Shown in pieces: positions 22,247 through 33,256 of a DNA stretch of 64,000 nucleotides (the first letter of the stretch is position 1; each line of letters begins with the position of its first letter). The notes under the pieces are model-generated. The model was not told where the DNA came from. It saw nothing but the letters and a program-made list of their open reading frames with translations, and made no database searches. Source of the DNA: Mucidula mucida (Eukaryota > Basidiomycota > Agaricomycetes > Agaricales > Physalacriaceae); NCBI GenBank assembly GCA_015501055.1, contig JADNYV010000033.1:62001-126000 (forward strand), in the 5' to 3' direction. Position numbers and translations under genes: made by a program.

Positions 22247-23555
22247 ATGTCGTCTCTGCTCTCACTTCCACCCGAAGTGCGCTTGATCATCTACGACTGT
22301 TTCCTAGCAGCACACACTGACATTTCTGGTCATCAACAACCATCCAACACTCATTTTCGCCTCCTCCACACTTGCACTCAAATCGCCCGCGAAGCTGCAT
22401 GTCTACGCTCCTATATATCTCTCCCTCACGAACTGCAAATTTTATCCTTCCTCTCCTCAGCATCTCCCGCTCTTCTTCAACACATAAGAGCTGTAGATGT
22501 TGCCAATGACGGTCGCGTAGTCGAGCTTCGAAATCAAGTGCGCCGATTGTCCCTAAGAAGAGGCCGTCAATGACTGTCCCCCAGGTCCTCCCAGTATCCC
22601 ACGTCTTCGAAGCGTTACGCCGCATGCCGATCATCCAAAGCATCCGTGTTTTTGAGTGTACTAGAGGCGTCCCTCAGCGTGATCTCGGTGAGGTCGCACC
22701 CAACGTTCTTCCTTCTCACATAATCATCCCTTCGACAGTTCCCGGCGCGAAGCTATCACTCCAATTCGAGTGTGCCATATTTCCTTACGGACCCCCACCC
22801 AGCTTAATGTCATATGAACTCTACCTTGACCCTTCCACGACGAATACCATCTTTCAAAGTATCCCTCCAGAGAACATCCATGCACTCCGTCTGTCTGGAC
22901 GTTGCAGATTCTCCCAGTCCGTTCGACTGCCCAACTTAACCGACCTCACGATATGCAGTGTCACAAGCAATTATCTCGACCAGCACCTAGAGGAATCCAT
23001 TTCGTCTTCGCGGCTGCATGACTTTCGATATTCCCAAGGCCATCGCATGGGATTTCAGATAACGGGCCGGCATCTTTCATTTATTACACAGCGGTCTTCA
23101 GCGACACTGCGCCAGCTGGTTCTGCTTGAGTGCAGCAAATTGTCTTCTAGAGAGCTAGCATCCTGTTTAGAATGCCTATCCGCCCTGGAATACTTTGCGC
23201 TTTCATTCATCACGGTGAATGAATTGGACAGCAACTTTGTCCTTTCAATACCATGTGCTGTTAAGACCGTCAAGCTAAGGCAAGTTGCCTTGCCGTCGTG
23301 GTCAGATCCATTCTCACCAAAGTTCATTCCAGTGTCACGAATGCCCGATTTACATCACCATTCATTCAGCAAGAAGAGGCCCTGTGTGATGTACTCGAGA
23401 ACAGGTACTTATCCAGGTCGCCGCCGCCAGACTGCATAAATGCAATGTTTAGAGAGGAAGTACTGAAATCCAGGGTAAGCCGATGGAGACGATTGGCACA
23501 GTCGTTTAAGTACAATCTGTACATAGGACCATGGGAGCTGAAAGAAAACATGTAA
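22247..23555 (+). CDS. F-box-like protein, uncharacterised
   Basis: Starts MSSLLSLPPEVRLIIYDC, which matches the F-box-like / 2EXR start LPPEIRxxIYxx of many fungal proteins. A 47-nt intron (22538-22584, phase 0) joins LRNQ to VLPVSHVFEALRRMP. The long second exon has weak leucine-rich spacing (NLTDLTICSVTS, LRQLVLLECSKLSS). To reach the C-terminal frame QEEALCDVLENRYL to KENM (stop 23553), a 38-nt intron GTGTCA..TTCAG or a -1 shift near 23333-23370 is needed; otherwise the protein stops at 23437. The function beyond possible SCF recruitment cannot be stated. Confidence 0.6.
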
Positions 23556-24032
23556 AAAGTGAGTTGGAGTGGGCCGAAGAATGGTGGATCAAGGCGACCT
23601 GAAATATTGCGAAGACCTCATCTGGGTTTGGGATTTTTTGGCATGTCCGGTGGATGAGCCTGCGGAGGACGAATGAATTATCTCGAGGGATGATCAACAT
23701 TCACATGGACCATCCTGATTTCATTACCACATTTGTTCCAATCCTCTGTATAACAGGAGGAATGGTAGGTTAGCGCCAACAAGCGTCAAGCCGTCCGGAG
23801 TTTGCCACTGGCTTCAGGGTCACAGCCACTTGACCTTCCTTGTCTTCTGCTTCCGTCTTCTTCGTATTTCGGTTTTCTCTCTCTTGATCATGATTGCCAC
23901 AACACCTTCCAAGTCAGGCTTCTAGGCGAACCTGTTGCCTTCCCGTGATAACAATGCCGTACCGGTTTAGACGCCTCCGTAGCGCGTATATAAACGTGTA
24001 GGCCTGTCGTCGATCTGACCCATCGGAACGAT
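23556..24032. promoter_or_regulatory. Metacaspase upstream region with TATA box
   Basis: TATATAAA at about 23987-23994 lies 38 nt before the metacaspase ATG at 24033, so the 5' UTR is very short. A strong TATA suggests inducible expression. Nothing else recognised. Confidence 0.5.
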
Positions 24033-25704
24033 ATGCAGCCTGGCTCCAACTTTGCTGAGGAACTCCCCAAGAAACGCGCGCTGCTCATTGGCATCAATTA
24101 TGCTCCTGCGCAGGGGACGAACTCAGCGAGCACGGGCAGCAGCGGCGAGTTGAAGGGCCCTCATGTGGATGTATCCAAGATGAAGGATCTTGTTATGAGT
24201 GGGTTGTCAAATTTCTCCTGCACCACTTTCGTTGACGCGCCTAACAGACGTTTATCACTACTCTCCCGATGACATCGTGACACTCATAGACGATGGTGGC
24301 GAACCGCGTTATCAGCCTACACGCGAGAACATTGTACATCGCGTTCCACCTCCAAAAATTTCGCGCTCATCAACTCTATTCAGTTGCGAGAAGTCGACAA
24401 CCTCGTGCGCGACGCGAAATCAGGAGATCACTTCTTCTTTCATTGTACGGAGTTGTTCTGCTGTCCCACGTCTATTAAATCTAACGGACCTCTAGACTCC
24501 GGACATGCCGAGCAGGTGCGGAATGACGATAACACCGAAGAAGATGGATTGGATGAATGTCAGTTTTCACACAGTTCAATTCGCGGGCGCTTACTGATAA
24601 GGTCACAGGTCTTCTGCCTACAGGCGCTACAGGGAATGCTAAGGATGATGAGAGATTGATGATTCGCGATAATGTGTGTTCATCTCGTTTCCCCTTTGAG
24701 TGGTTTTCAGTCGAGCGCACAAACTTTTCGTATGCAATTTTCCATATTTAACATTTCGCAGGATTTGAGGACGCGTCTCGTGGATCGTCTGCCTCCAGGC
24801 TCTCAGCTTGTTGCCATCTTCGATGCATGTCATTCCGCTACACTACTGGGTATGCTTTCATCGTGCTCCTTGAAGCCCCGACTTGATGCCGCCCTCGTAG
24901 ATCTGGAGCATTCGCACTGCAATCGCGTCGTTGTTCCATATGTGTCCAAAGGTCGTCGCAGATCTCGCACCCTTTGGAACCAAAACGTCCGCAAAAACGC
25001 TTTGACTAGCAGCCGTACCCAGGGGAGGCGTGTTAGTGTTTCCATCAACAAAAGCACCCTTCGGCAATACGACGGTCAGGAATGTGTTCAGACACAGAAT
25101 CTTAGTCCTCAAACGGCCTGTGATCCCTGCATATCACTGACGTCTCCCACACAGGTGTGCGAAAGCCCCGTCGCCATATACCCGTGCAATGGCTGGTGCA
25201 AGTTTTCGCCCGGTGACGATGATGGAAAAGCCAAGGTGGTTTCACTTTCCTGCTGTGAAGACAGCCAGATAGCCTGGGAGTTTCGAGGGAGCTCGATGAC
25301 CGCTGCGTTAGTCAAGACTCTCGGTGGGTATTTGGATTTTGTCTGTACTGCGTTACTTACTTGCTGACAGAAAAAACCCGAACCCATCGCTTCGCGATCT
25401 CATACTCCGTGTCAGCCACGAGCTTCACAAGTGTTCTCTCGTCGCCCATGACGCGGCGAAACAGTACAGCAAGGAAGTAAGGGAGTACCGTAAACGCGGC
25501 GGAAAAGGCCCTACAGTGCCCGTCGATATGAACAATTTCCAGGATCCTCAGTTGTCGAGCCTTCGACCATTGGTGGGCATGTATCGACAACGTAAGGCGC
25601 GTGCTGAATCATGTCTTAGAATCTTGAAAAAACCTGCTGGAACCCATAAAAACGTGCTAAGGAGGGAGTCAAGAACTAAAAGTGTTGTAATTTTCTTTCT
25701 TTAA
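24033..25704 (+). CDS. Metacaspase (caspase-like cysteine peptidase, C14)
   Basis: Caspase-fold protease cleaving after basic residues, linked in fungi to stress, ageing and protein quality control. The p20 domain begins KKRALLIGINYAP and runs through VYHYSPDDIVTLIDD. The catalytic histidine is in FFFHYSGHAEQV and the catalytic cysteine in IFDACHSATLLD. Introns are phase-consistent: VM|N, ENI|L, FFH|Y (GTACGG..CTCTAG), DE|C, RDN|D and LL|D. The spacer after HCNRVVVPYVSKG is basic; the p10 part contains CCEDSQIAWE, SMTAALVKTL and NNFQDPQLSSLRPL. There is no long N-terminal Q/N-rich or LSD1 prodomain. The last about 40 residues after SLRPL may be intronic or belong to an alternative end. A decayed inverted copy lies 0.6 kb downstream. 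Confidence 0.88.
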
Positions 25705-26336
25705 GTTGTCTCGTGTTTCTGCCAACCTTTATGCATCATTAGTTTTAATCGAGCATTGAGCGTAGAGTTGCTTGCGTCTGCTCCCTTTAGGGTCCAGAAG
25801 TAGCTCCTCACGTATGACATGGTAGATTCAAAGGTTGAGGGCCCACTACACTCGTTTTATCTAAAAATCCAGCGAATGTCTAGGGCAAGGATCCGATATA
25901 CGTGGATTAGGTGCGTACAACAGGTTGCTTCAATACTGCCATGCTCTTCCTAAGAAAGTTGTTCTCCTTCCGCACCCGTAGCTTCCCTCTAGCTCTTTTT
26001 TGAAACTGAACCAAATCCACTTTATGAAGATGTTCTAGCAGAACACATTCGTCTCACCGATAAACGGAAAAGTGCGCCACACTTGTGAAAGGGCGAGTTA
26101 TCTTCCCGAAACCGCGATGCCGTACGACCCAACACTGCGAATGGGTCTGAATCACATATAATTTATGAGATGATATGTAACTACGAATGGAGGATGGTAT
26201 AAATGGGGTATACTTGAACTACAATATTCAAGAAAGGGACACAACGACGACGAGTCTATAGCATACCCTCACGGGTTCCAATGCGCTTCACTGAGGTTCT
26301 TCAACAGGGATCAGTACGTGCCAATAAGTGTACTAA
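25705..26336. other. Spacer between the two convergent metacaspase copies
   Basis: No supported gene, and no terminal inverted repeats or transposon ORF seen. Confidence 0.4.
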
Positions 26337-27864
26337 CCCAACACGTACTAACGGTCGAAGACTAGCCAACTGAGGATCCTGGAAATTGTCGATATCTGCA
26401 GTCAACGCTACCGGCGGATTTCAGCCCGCCCCGCTTCCGTTACTCCTTCATTCCCCTTCTGTACTTCTTTACCGCATCGTGCAATGCCACACCGTACTTG
26501 TGGACAATGTGACGATTCGGAGCATGAGGTCCTTCACCAAGGGGTGTCACAGTAGCATATTGCTAAAATGGACTCAACGGACGACCCACGAAGAGTCTTG
26601 ACCAACGCAGCGGTCATCGACCTGCCGTGATCCTCCCATGCTATCTGACTATCCTCACAAGAGGACAGTGATAACACTTGGGCCACACTCAGACTGTCGT
26701 CGGGTGTGCACCAGTCATCGCACGCAAACCCCTCAACGGGGCTTTCAAAAAATGTTGTGGAATATATGGGAGTCGGTCCCGGATCGTAGTAGGTCGTCTA
26801 CAGACTGAGATGCCGCGTCCGCACGCGTTTCTGACCCCCGCAGTACCGAATGGAGCTCTACCAGAGATGTGCTGACGCGCCTGTTTTGATAGACAGTGCG
26901 GTTGCTGATCAAAGCGTTCTTGCGGACGTTTTGGTTCCAAAGGGAGCGAGATCTGTGTTGGCCTTTCGACACGTGTGGAATGTAGACGCGGTTACAGTGG
27001 GAGTGCTCCAGGTCTACGTATACGAGCGCACGATGAGTTATGGTCTCAGAGAGGAAATGTACTTGCGACACACCTAGAAGTGTGGCCGAATGGCATGAAT
27101 CAAAGATGGCGGTGAGCTTGGCTCCTTGAGGCACCCGGTCAACGAGACGTGCCTTTAATTCCTGGAAGATATCAGAGAGGAAATTGAAGGAAATTGAGGA
27201 ACGCACATCGTCGCGAATCATCAATCTCTCATCATCAGTATCCTTTCCTCTGGCATCCAGTGGCACAAGAACTATATACGTAGTAGGCCTTGATCAACTG
27301 ACGGCAGCAAAAATGAGCTCTGGAATCACTGACATTCATGCATTCCATCTTCTTCCGTGCGATCCTCGTTCTCTCTCTAATCGGCATGTCAAGAGTCTAT
27401 CAATCCATGAATCAGATATTATTGGCTGGGGTATCTTACGGAAACGTACAATGGAAAAAGAACGAATCGCCGTCTTTCGCGTTGAGCACAAGATTGTCGA
27501 TTTCTCGCAACTGAGTATATAACAATGATGAGTTAGTACGCCGGTGCTAGGCAGGACTGAGCATACAATATTCGCGCGCGTAGGTTGTAGATACGGCTCC
27601 TTCCCATCGTCTATCAGTGTAACGATGTTATCGGGAGCATAGTGATACAGGTCTACCAGGCGCGTCAGCGGAACAGGCGTTTCATAAGAGAAAATGGACA
27701 ACACACTTCATAAGTAGATCCTTAATCTGCGATACATCCCTATGACAGCACTTGAGCTCGCCACTACTAGCAGTGCTCGTCGTCGCCGCAGAAGCGTAAT
27801 TGATGTCAACGAGAAGCGCGCGTTTCTTGGGGGCGCAAGACTCGGGCTGGTTGGTATCTTCCAT
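26337..27864 (-). pseudogene. Degenerate metacaspase copy in inverted orientation
   Basis: Parallels the 24.0-25.7 kb gene exon by exon: KKRALLVDINYAS (G to D), LYHYAPDNIVTLIDDGKEP, REIDNL, SFFFH, KDTDDERLMIRDD, IFDSCHSATLL, DLEHSHCNRVYIPHVSKG, CEDSQIAWE, SMTAALVKTL and DNFQDPQLASLRPL (about 26350). Around the catalytic histidine the exon reads YS-stop-HAD-stop: TGA at 27387-27389 and TAG at 27375-27377, where the intact copy has GGA and CAG. The first intron is one base out of phase compared with the intact gene, and the p10 frame is broken. Both the histidine and cysteine codons survive, so decay is recent or the locus is non-coding. Divergence from the intact copy is clear by eye, so it is not a fresh duplicate. 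Confidence 0.85.
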
Positions 27865-28091
27865 CATTGCAAAGGATGAGGCTGACAGCACGGATATGTC
27901 CAGCGACAACGTTCAATATGGCACAGCATAGTGGTCCTAAGAAAGTGCATGGCTGTTCAGAATCGAAAGTCGTTTTTGATTGGATCAGATGAAGGCGCAA
28001 GTTACTGTAGAGTATAAACTCGGACACAAATCCATTATCGAACCTCAACCCTAAAACTCCAACAAGCGAGCCACAAAAGGAAGACCTTTGT

Positions 28092-30603
28092 CTACTCCCT
28101 CTCCTCTAATCCAAAAATCTGCCACAAAAGGTGCACCTGCCCAAACGGCCGCTCGCTGCCCAGAAGCGTCGAAGCCGCCTCATACTTATTCTCCGGCTTC
28201 CTCACCTCTTCACAAATAATCTTATACGCCTTCGCCATCCGCTCCAGAGCAGCATGATGTATCGTCATGTGCAGCTTCTGCACCGTCAGCTGCGACAAGC
28301 GCGCAGATTGCACCACGTCCAGCCCAGACAGCCAATGCGAGAATCGCTGCAGGGCGGCCTTGAGCTCGGGAGGACGCGCAGATGGAACATATGAGAGCGG
28401 TTCCTGGGAGGCATTGAGAGAGCATGAGACGCCATGAGCAGACGACATACATTGCGGTTCCACTTCTCGCAGACCGTCATAATCTCCTCAAGACCAGCAT
28501 CGGACATAATATCGTGATACTATTGGGAAAGTCAGCGGACCATGCACCGCAAGATGGCAAGGACTCGCATGTTCTTCAGTTAAAGTCACGACTCTCTGCT
28601 CAATAACATTGTTGATCGTCTCTTGTTTCGTGACTGTGAAAGACACCGGTTCCAAGACAGTCTGCACGAAAATCAGAATGACAAGACGTTAAACCGGAAA
28701 GGATTTTACCAAAAGATAGCTCAGGCAATTCAGTACGAACACCGGCATATCCCATCTTTGCACGGCGCGCGCCTTCTCTTCTGCGGCATTGATGCACATT
28801 TCGATGGCAGGGTCGATCGCAATGTCAAGAACACGTTCAAAGCCCGATATCAGCTCGCTCTCCGCCTCATCACCAAGTATTGATGATTGAAAGACGGCCA
28901 TGATTTCTTTCAGTATTAGCGCGTGATCCAGTATGGCTATTGGAGGTGTCAAAGAAAGGTCGTTGTGATCCTGTGCTCTCGTTAACCAACGCCCGAGGAA
29001 ACGACAGACGAGATTATTTACCAACGTGACGCGCTGAAGTGCCCGTCCTTGCGCCTCTATTGAATCGAAGAACACCTTCGATGCCACCTCCGTGATTCTA
29101 GGCATGGACTGAGAAAAAGGATTGAAGACATCATGATGGAATCGCACTCTTCTAGTGTCTTGGTCAAGATCGCATCTGGGCCAATCGTTCGCCGCATTGT
29201 TAACAGATAAAAGTGTAGCAGATTGGAGATTTTGTAAGACATGATGCTACTCTCCTGGGATCGGACTGTTTGCTGTACGCGAACCTAAGAAAGAGCTTGA
29301 GACGTGCGCCGCATTTGATAATGGAAAACATACTTTCAATGGCGGACAAAGCTTTCCCACAGCAAGGTCCATCAGCTCGCGTATCCAGTCCTCTTCCTCG
29401 CTATTTTCATCAAACGTTCGAACGCTGCCAACCATACGCCGGTCGCTCTTCACGTTAAACAGGCTCTCTAGGAACTCTCGCTCGGCCGCGATAGCTTGAT
29501 GTACCCAGGCTAGCATGTCTCCCAATATAACGCATTGGATCATGCGCGTGCAATTCGATGGGACGTGGAAAACCAGATGGCCCTCCACGGGTAAGAGCAG
29601 CGAGAAACGCGGACAGTAAGGACGCTTGTCGCGTTTGTGAGAGTATAGACAGCGCTTCTGTTAGCAATTCAGGGCGTTTCCGTAGACGATTGACCGATTC
29701 CCGCATAGTGGTAGACACCTCGAGCTGACCAAGTTGTCTAAATTCGTAGGCGCACCATCGAGATATCTTATCGTAGCCTTGTTCCAGGTACGAAGACGTT
29801 GCAGCCATGATATCTATTCTATCTAGGAATGAGCAAACTATGGAGGAAATGTAGCATGAACATCCATACCCTGCCTGAGTTGGTCCCTCCTCGCCCGCCA
29901 TGAGTACCCGGCAGTCGTCGCGTATCTTTTCCGTCCTGTCCAAGGCATCGAAGAACTGTTTTCCTATGGGCACATCCCGCGAGGTAATTGCCTCAATCTC
30001 CTGTTCTGTGAGCGCAAAGCGCGCCAGAAACAATTCAACAATGGACTTTTTGACCTGCACTTCCTGTCTTGCCTGAAATCATCCCGCCAGGTCATCAACG
30101 CGTAAAAGGCGACTGACCTTTCTTGCCGCAGGTTCCCGCCTTTTCGAGTAACGATGAGCTGGCTTCGGCGGTTGCCTGCAGCTGTTTCTCTGCCTCGTCG
30201 CAGCTTGTTCGCATGGCGTCTACATGGCTTTGAAGTATTCCGAGTTTCTGCGCGGTCGTCAGCGATGCTCACGTCGTAAGTAGGACACGCACCTCGTCTA
30301 CTTGGCAAACGCAGCAAGAAATGTCGGCTGCCCTCTGCCAGTTTCGTTCCATATCCTTTCGCAGAAACTTTCTTGCACGAGCAGCAGCTTCGCTGTAGTG
30401 GAAGTCTCTTCCTCTACCGGCTCGCTGTCATCAGCGACCTGCTTTCCCTTGGGACTGGCATAGAGTTCCGACAAAGTCGACAATGCCTGTCTGGTAGCTT
30501 CATCATCAAAGTTGGTGCCGAGGACCTTGTACAATCGTAGTTGAACGGGATTCCGTCCTTGCGCTACCTTGCGTTCGGCGACGGGAGATGATGGTAAAGA
30601 CAT
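28092..30603 (-). CDS. COG6: Conserved oligomeric Golgi complex subunit 6
   Basis: Subunit of the eight-membered COG tether required for retrograde intra-Golgi vesicle traffic (lobe B). The N-terminus MSLPSSPVAERKVAQGRNPV leads to a coiled-coil-rich segment (SHVDAMRTSCDEAEKQLQAT). The COG6 core is recognisable: FFDALDRTEKIRDDCRVLM, YEFRQLGQLEVSTTMRESV, DPMRYIGDMLAWVHQAIAAE and REFLESLF. The C-terminus reads RPFGQVHLLWQIFGLEERE, stop at 28092. Several short introns. The start at 30603 is 98 bp from the stop of the BTB-like gene on the same strand. Confidence 0.9.
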
Positions 30604-30701
30604 AGAGAAACCCTAACCCCAAGAATACATTCGGCGCGCAATACACAGATCCAATCTACTAAAATATACTAAACAGATAACAATCACTCATTCAGTGTGA
30701 A

Positions 30702-31670
30702 TCAAAACTTCCCAGACGACATCTGTGAGCTCCCTGAGCTGCCATTCCGTCCCCAGCAGACGTCACCAATCATGTAGATGAAATCCTTGAGGATGTACTT
30801 CCTGCTTTTGAGAGAGTGCTCTTCGACAAGATCCCAGAGCAAAGTGGCGACAGCCTGGCGGCTGCCGGTGTACATGTAGACGTGCAAGATTTTGAACACG
30901 GAGGGGTTGAAGTAAAGTTGGGTATATTGTGCCCCGTCCGCGATGTCCACGGCAGGACAGAGCATTTTGAATAGAGCACGGTGTACCCTAAATTCACTCT
31001 CACAGACGCGCAGAGTGAGGTCTGTGCCCGCTGGATTTTCGGGGTTGCTAGAGATAGTAATCAGTACGCGTCCAACTTGAACTCACAAACGAGCTGCAGC
31101 TGCAGCACGCGTACCCCAAATCGGCATACATGCTACGGATAGTCAAGTTAGTGCAGTTCGTGTCGACGAATTAGACAGACCTTCTGCCAAAGTCGCGCAA
31201 GACCTTTTTAGAAAGGATCTCCGCCAGGAGGGACACCGTCTGAGGCCTGCCTGGAGACATGTCGCGTAATCTTGTTAGGACATCGAACGCCCACGTTCGA
31301 AATCTAGCAGAGAGCGTGAGGGCAGGAAAAACACGTCGTCGATAACTCACGGGTCGATTTTCTCGTCGTCGTTGACCTTCTGCTCGGAGACGGAGTCTTC
31401 CGCAGCACTGTGATCGGCGACGCGCCCGAGCGCGTCGCCGTCTGTCCAGATAAGCTCGTGCCGAATATCTTCGAGCACGCTTCGCAGCTCATCGTGCTCG
31501 TCGCGCGCAGAGCGCAATGCCTGAGTAAAGCCCGGCATTTCAGGATGGTCCGCAGATCCATCATGGATGAAATTGACGACGCGATCGAGAGGAACATCGA
31601 CCACATCAGCCGCCATAGTAATGTCCATATCGTATGGGCTGGGAAGCTGGGGAGGTGGGTTGGCTGACAT
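30702..31670 (-). CDS. BTB/POZ-like domain protein, paralog A
   Basis: Starts MSANPPPQLPSPYDMDIT. An acidic N-terminal part (SARDEHDELRSVLEDIRHEL) precedes a segment ending GRPQTVSLLAEILSKKVLRDFGRR. The C-terminal half, TDLTLRVCESEFRVHRALF to FNPSVFKILHVYMYTGS, has the order of a BTB/POZ fold (DVTLxVxxxxFxVHRAxL, later YxYTG). BTB domains mediate dimerisation or Cul3 binding, but this match is by eye only. Introns include one before SNPENPAGTD (GTGAGT..TAG) and one after EKIDP. It ends at TAA/TGA around 30702. A paralog lies at 32.5-33.3 kb. Confidence 0.6.
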
Positions 31671-32533
31671 GGGCGATCGTCTCTAAAGAGAGAAAACCCC
31701 CAGACCGCGCGCTTATGTACCACGGGAGCGCAAGCCGATCCAAACAATCATATGGGGTAAGCTTCCACGGAACCTATTACTACGTGCTTCTTCAGACTAT
31801 CTCCGTTCCATCTTGGTCCTGTCGTGCCACAACGAGGTGGTCTAAAGTGTGATGGATCGCTCTCCGCTGAGAAAAGTAACTTGAAAGCCTGGACCCAATA
31901 CGGCACCTCCTTCCATTTCTGGGGACAATGTGTGCTTCTTCAGGCGGCATGCAGGCACCTAGTCCGACAGTCCAAGGTATGTTCGGGCCCTTGTGAGTGA
32001 AACTCTGTGATGTGCTGATGATGGATTCAATTTAATGACGTGCTGCGCATATGGCAAGGACGACACATCGTCCATTTTAGGTGCCGCGATTGAATGGCAA
32101 TCGCTCCTCCAGGTCAAAACACTATATTCGTCGAAGACGCGAAATTTCATACCACATTACCGACTCCCACGAAAGTTCCCAACGACTGGGTGTAACACGC
32201 AAATTGACAGCTACATATCTATTCTCGGCCTGCCTTCGTCGATGTCAACCCCATATGGAACGGAACATTGAGCTTGAGGTGCCAACAGACAATTCCTCCG
32301 CATCCCTGCGGCATGCAATGGCCAGGAGCTTTGACATGTATCAGATTCGAGAATCCTGTGGAAAGACACCTGCCATATGATCTAGATACCACAGCCTATG
32401 TACGAAATATAACAGGAAGCACAGCAACAAGTTGACATCTGCATCACAGAGAAATTTTAAAGCAAATAGGTAGAGTGCGACGAGAAATCGTCTGGGTCGC
32501 AGTAAAACATACCGCCAGACCATGGTGGACGCA
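31671..32533. other. Intergenic
   Basis: Separates the two BTB-like paralogs. Short plus-strand ORFs only, none recognised. Confidence 0.4.
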
Positions 32534-33256
32534 CTAGGGCGCGGTCTCTCGAAGCACTTGCATCCAAACATCCATCAATTCCCGCCTCTGCCAGCCACCA
32601 CGGGCGCACGAGCTCTCAACCAAGTGCAAGAAATCAGCCATGATTTTCTCTCGACTGGCCGGAACCTGCTGGATGATTGTGAGGAGGGCGTTGCGTACGT
32701 CGGCTCTGCGGGCAGTATACAAATATTCGTGGAATATCCCGTAGAGCTGGACATTTTCATAGAGACGAATCTCTTTCACGTCATTTCCGACCACGTTCGC
32801 ACGAACACTGTTATAAATCGCTCGATGGACGCGAAGCTTGAAGCCGGATACGTTGAGAACGACGTCGGCCTTCGGGAGGTGGAAGGCAGTGAGTTCACCT
32901 CTTCAAGACGCTTCAGAACGGCGATACTAGGAAATATACAATTTGTGCGCACCTCAAACTGTCGTAGAGTCTATCAAGAATATTAAAAGAGTTGAAGGGG
33001 GCTACTAGATTATTCGACGCACAATTTTCCACAAGTGTTCAAGAAGGTCTTCCAAGCGATCTCTCCAATTACCGTTTCTATCAACGCCCTGGACGAGGGA
33101 GAAGCCATCTGCCGCTGCCTTTCAAGTTCGACGAGCAAGGGTTGGGCAGCGCCTCTAGACATGAAAGCGCGCTCAATTGCCGCAAGGAAAGGGAGGCAGA
33201 CTAGGGACATACCGCTGTTCAGGCTGTTGCGCGTTGGCCGCGGTTGGCAGTGCCAT
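32534..33256 (-). CDS. BTB/POZ-like domain protein, paralog B
   Basis: Start MALPTAANAQQPEQR at 33256; an intron with GTATGT donor joins R to GAAQPLLVELERQRQM. The domain part (KADVVLNVSGFKLRVHRAIY, then LYENVQLYGIFHEYLYT) is in the same order as paralog A (TDLTLRV..FRVHRALF, then FKILHVYMYTG). The tail PASREKIMADFLHLVESS corresponds to SLKSRKYILKDFIYMIGD in A. The intron between the exon ending NTCGKL and the domain exon is long and its acceptor is uncertain. The function is unknown; tandem duplication followed by divergence is likely. Confidence 0.5.

Noticed and set aside
25705..26336. Transposon between the metacaspase copies
   Set aside because: No transposase-like ORF, terminal repeats or target-site duplication visible.
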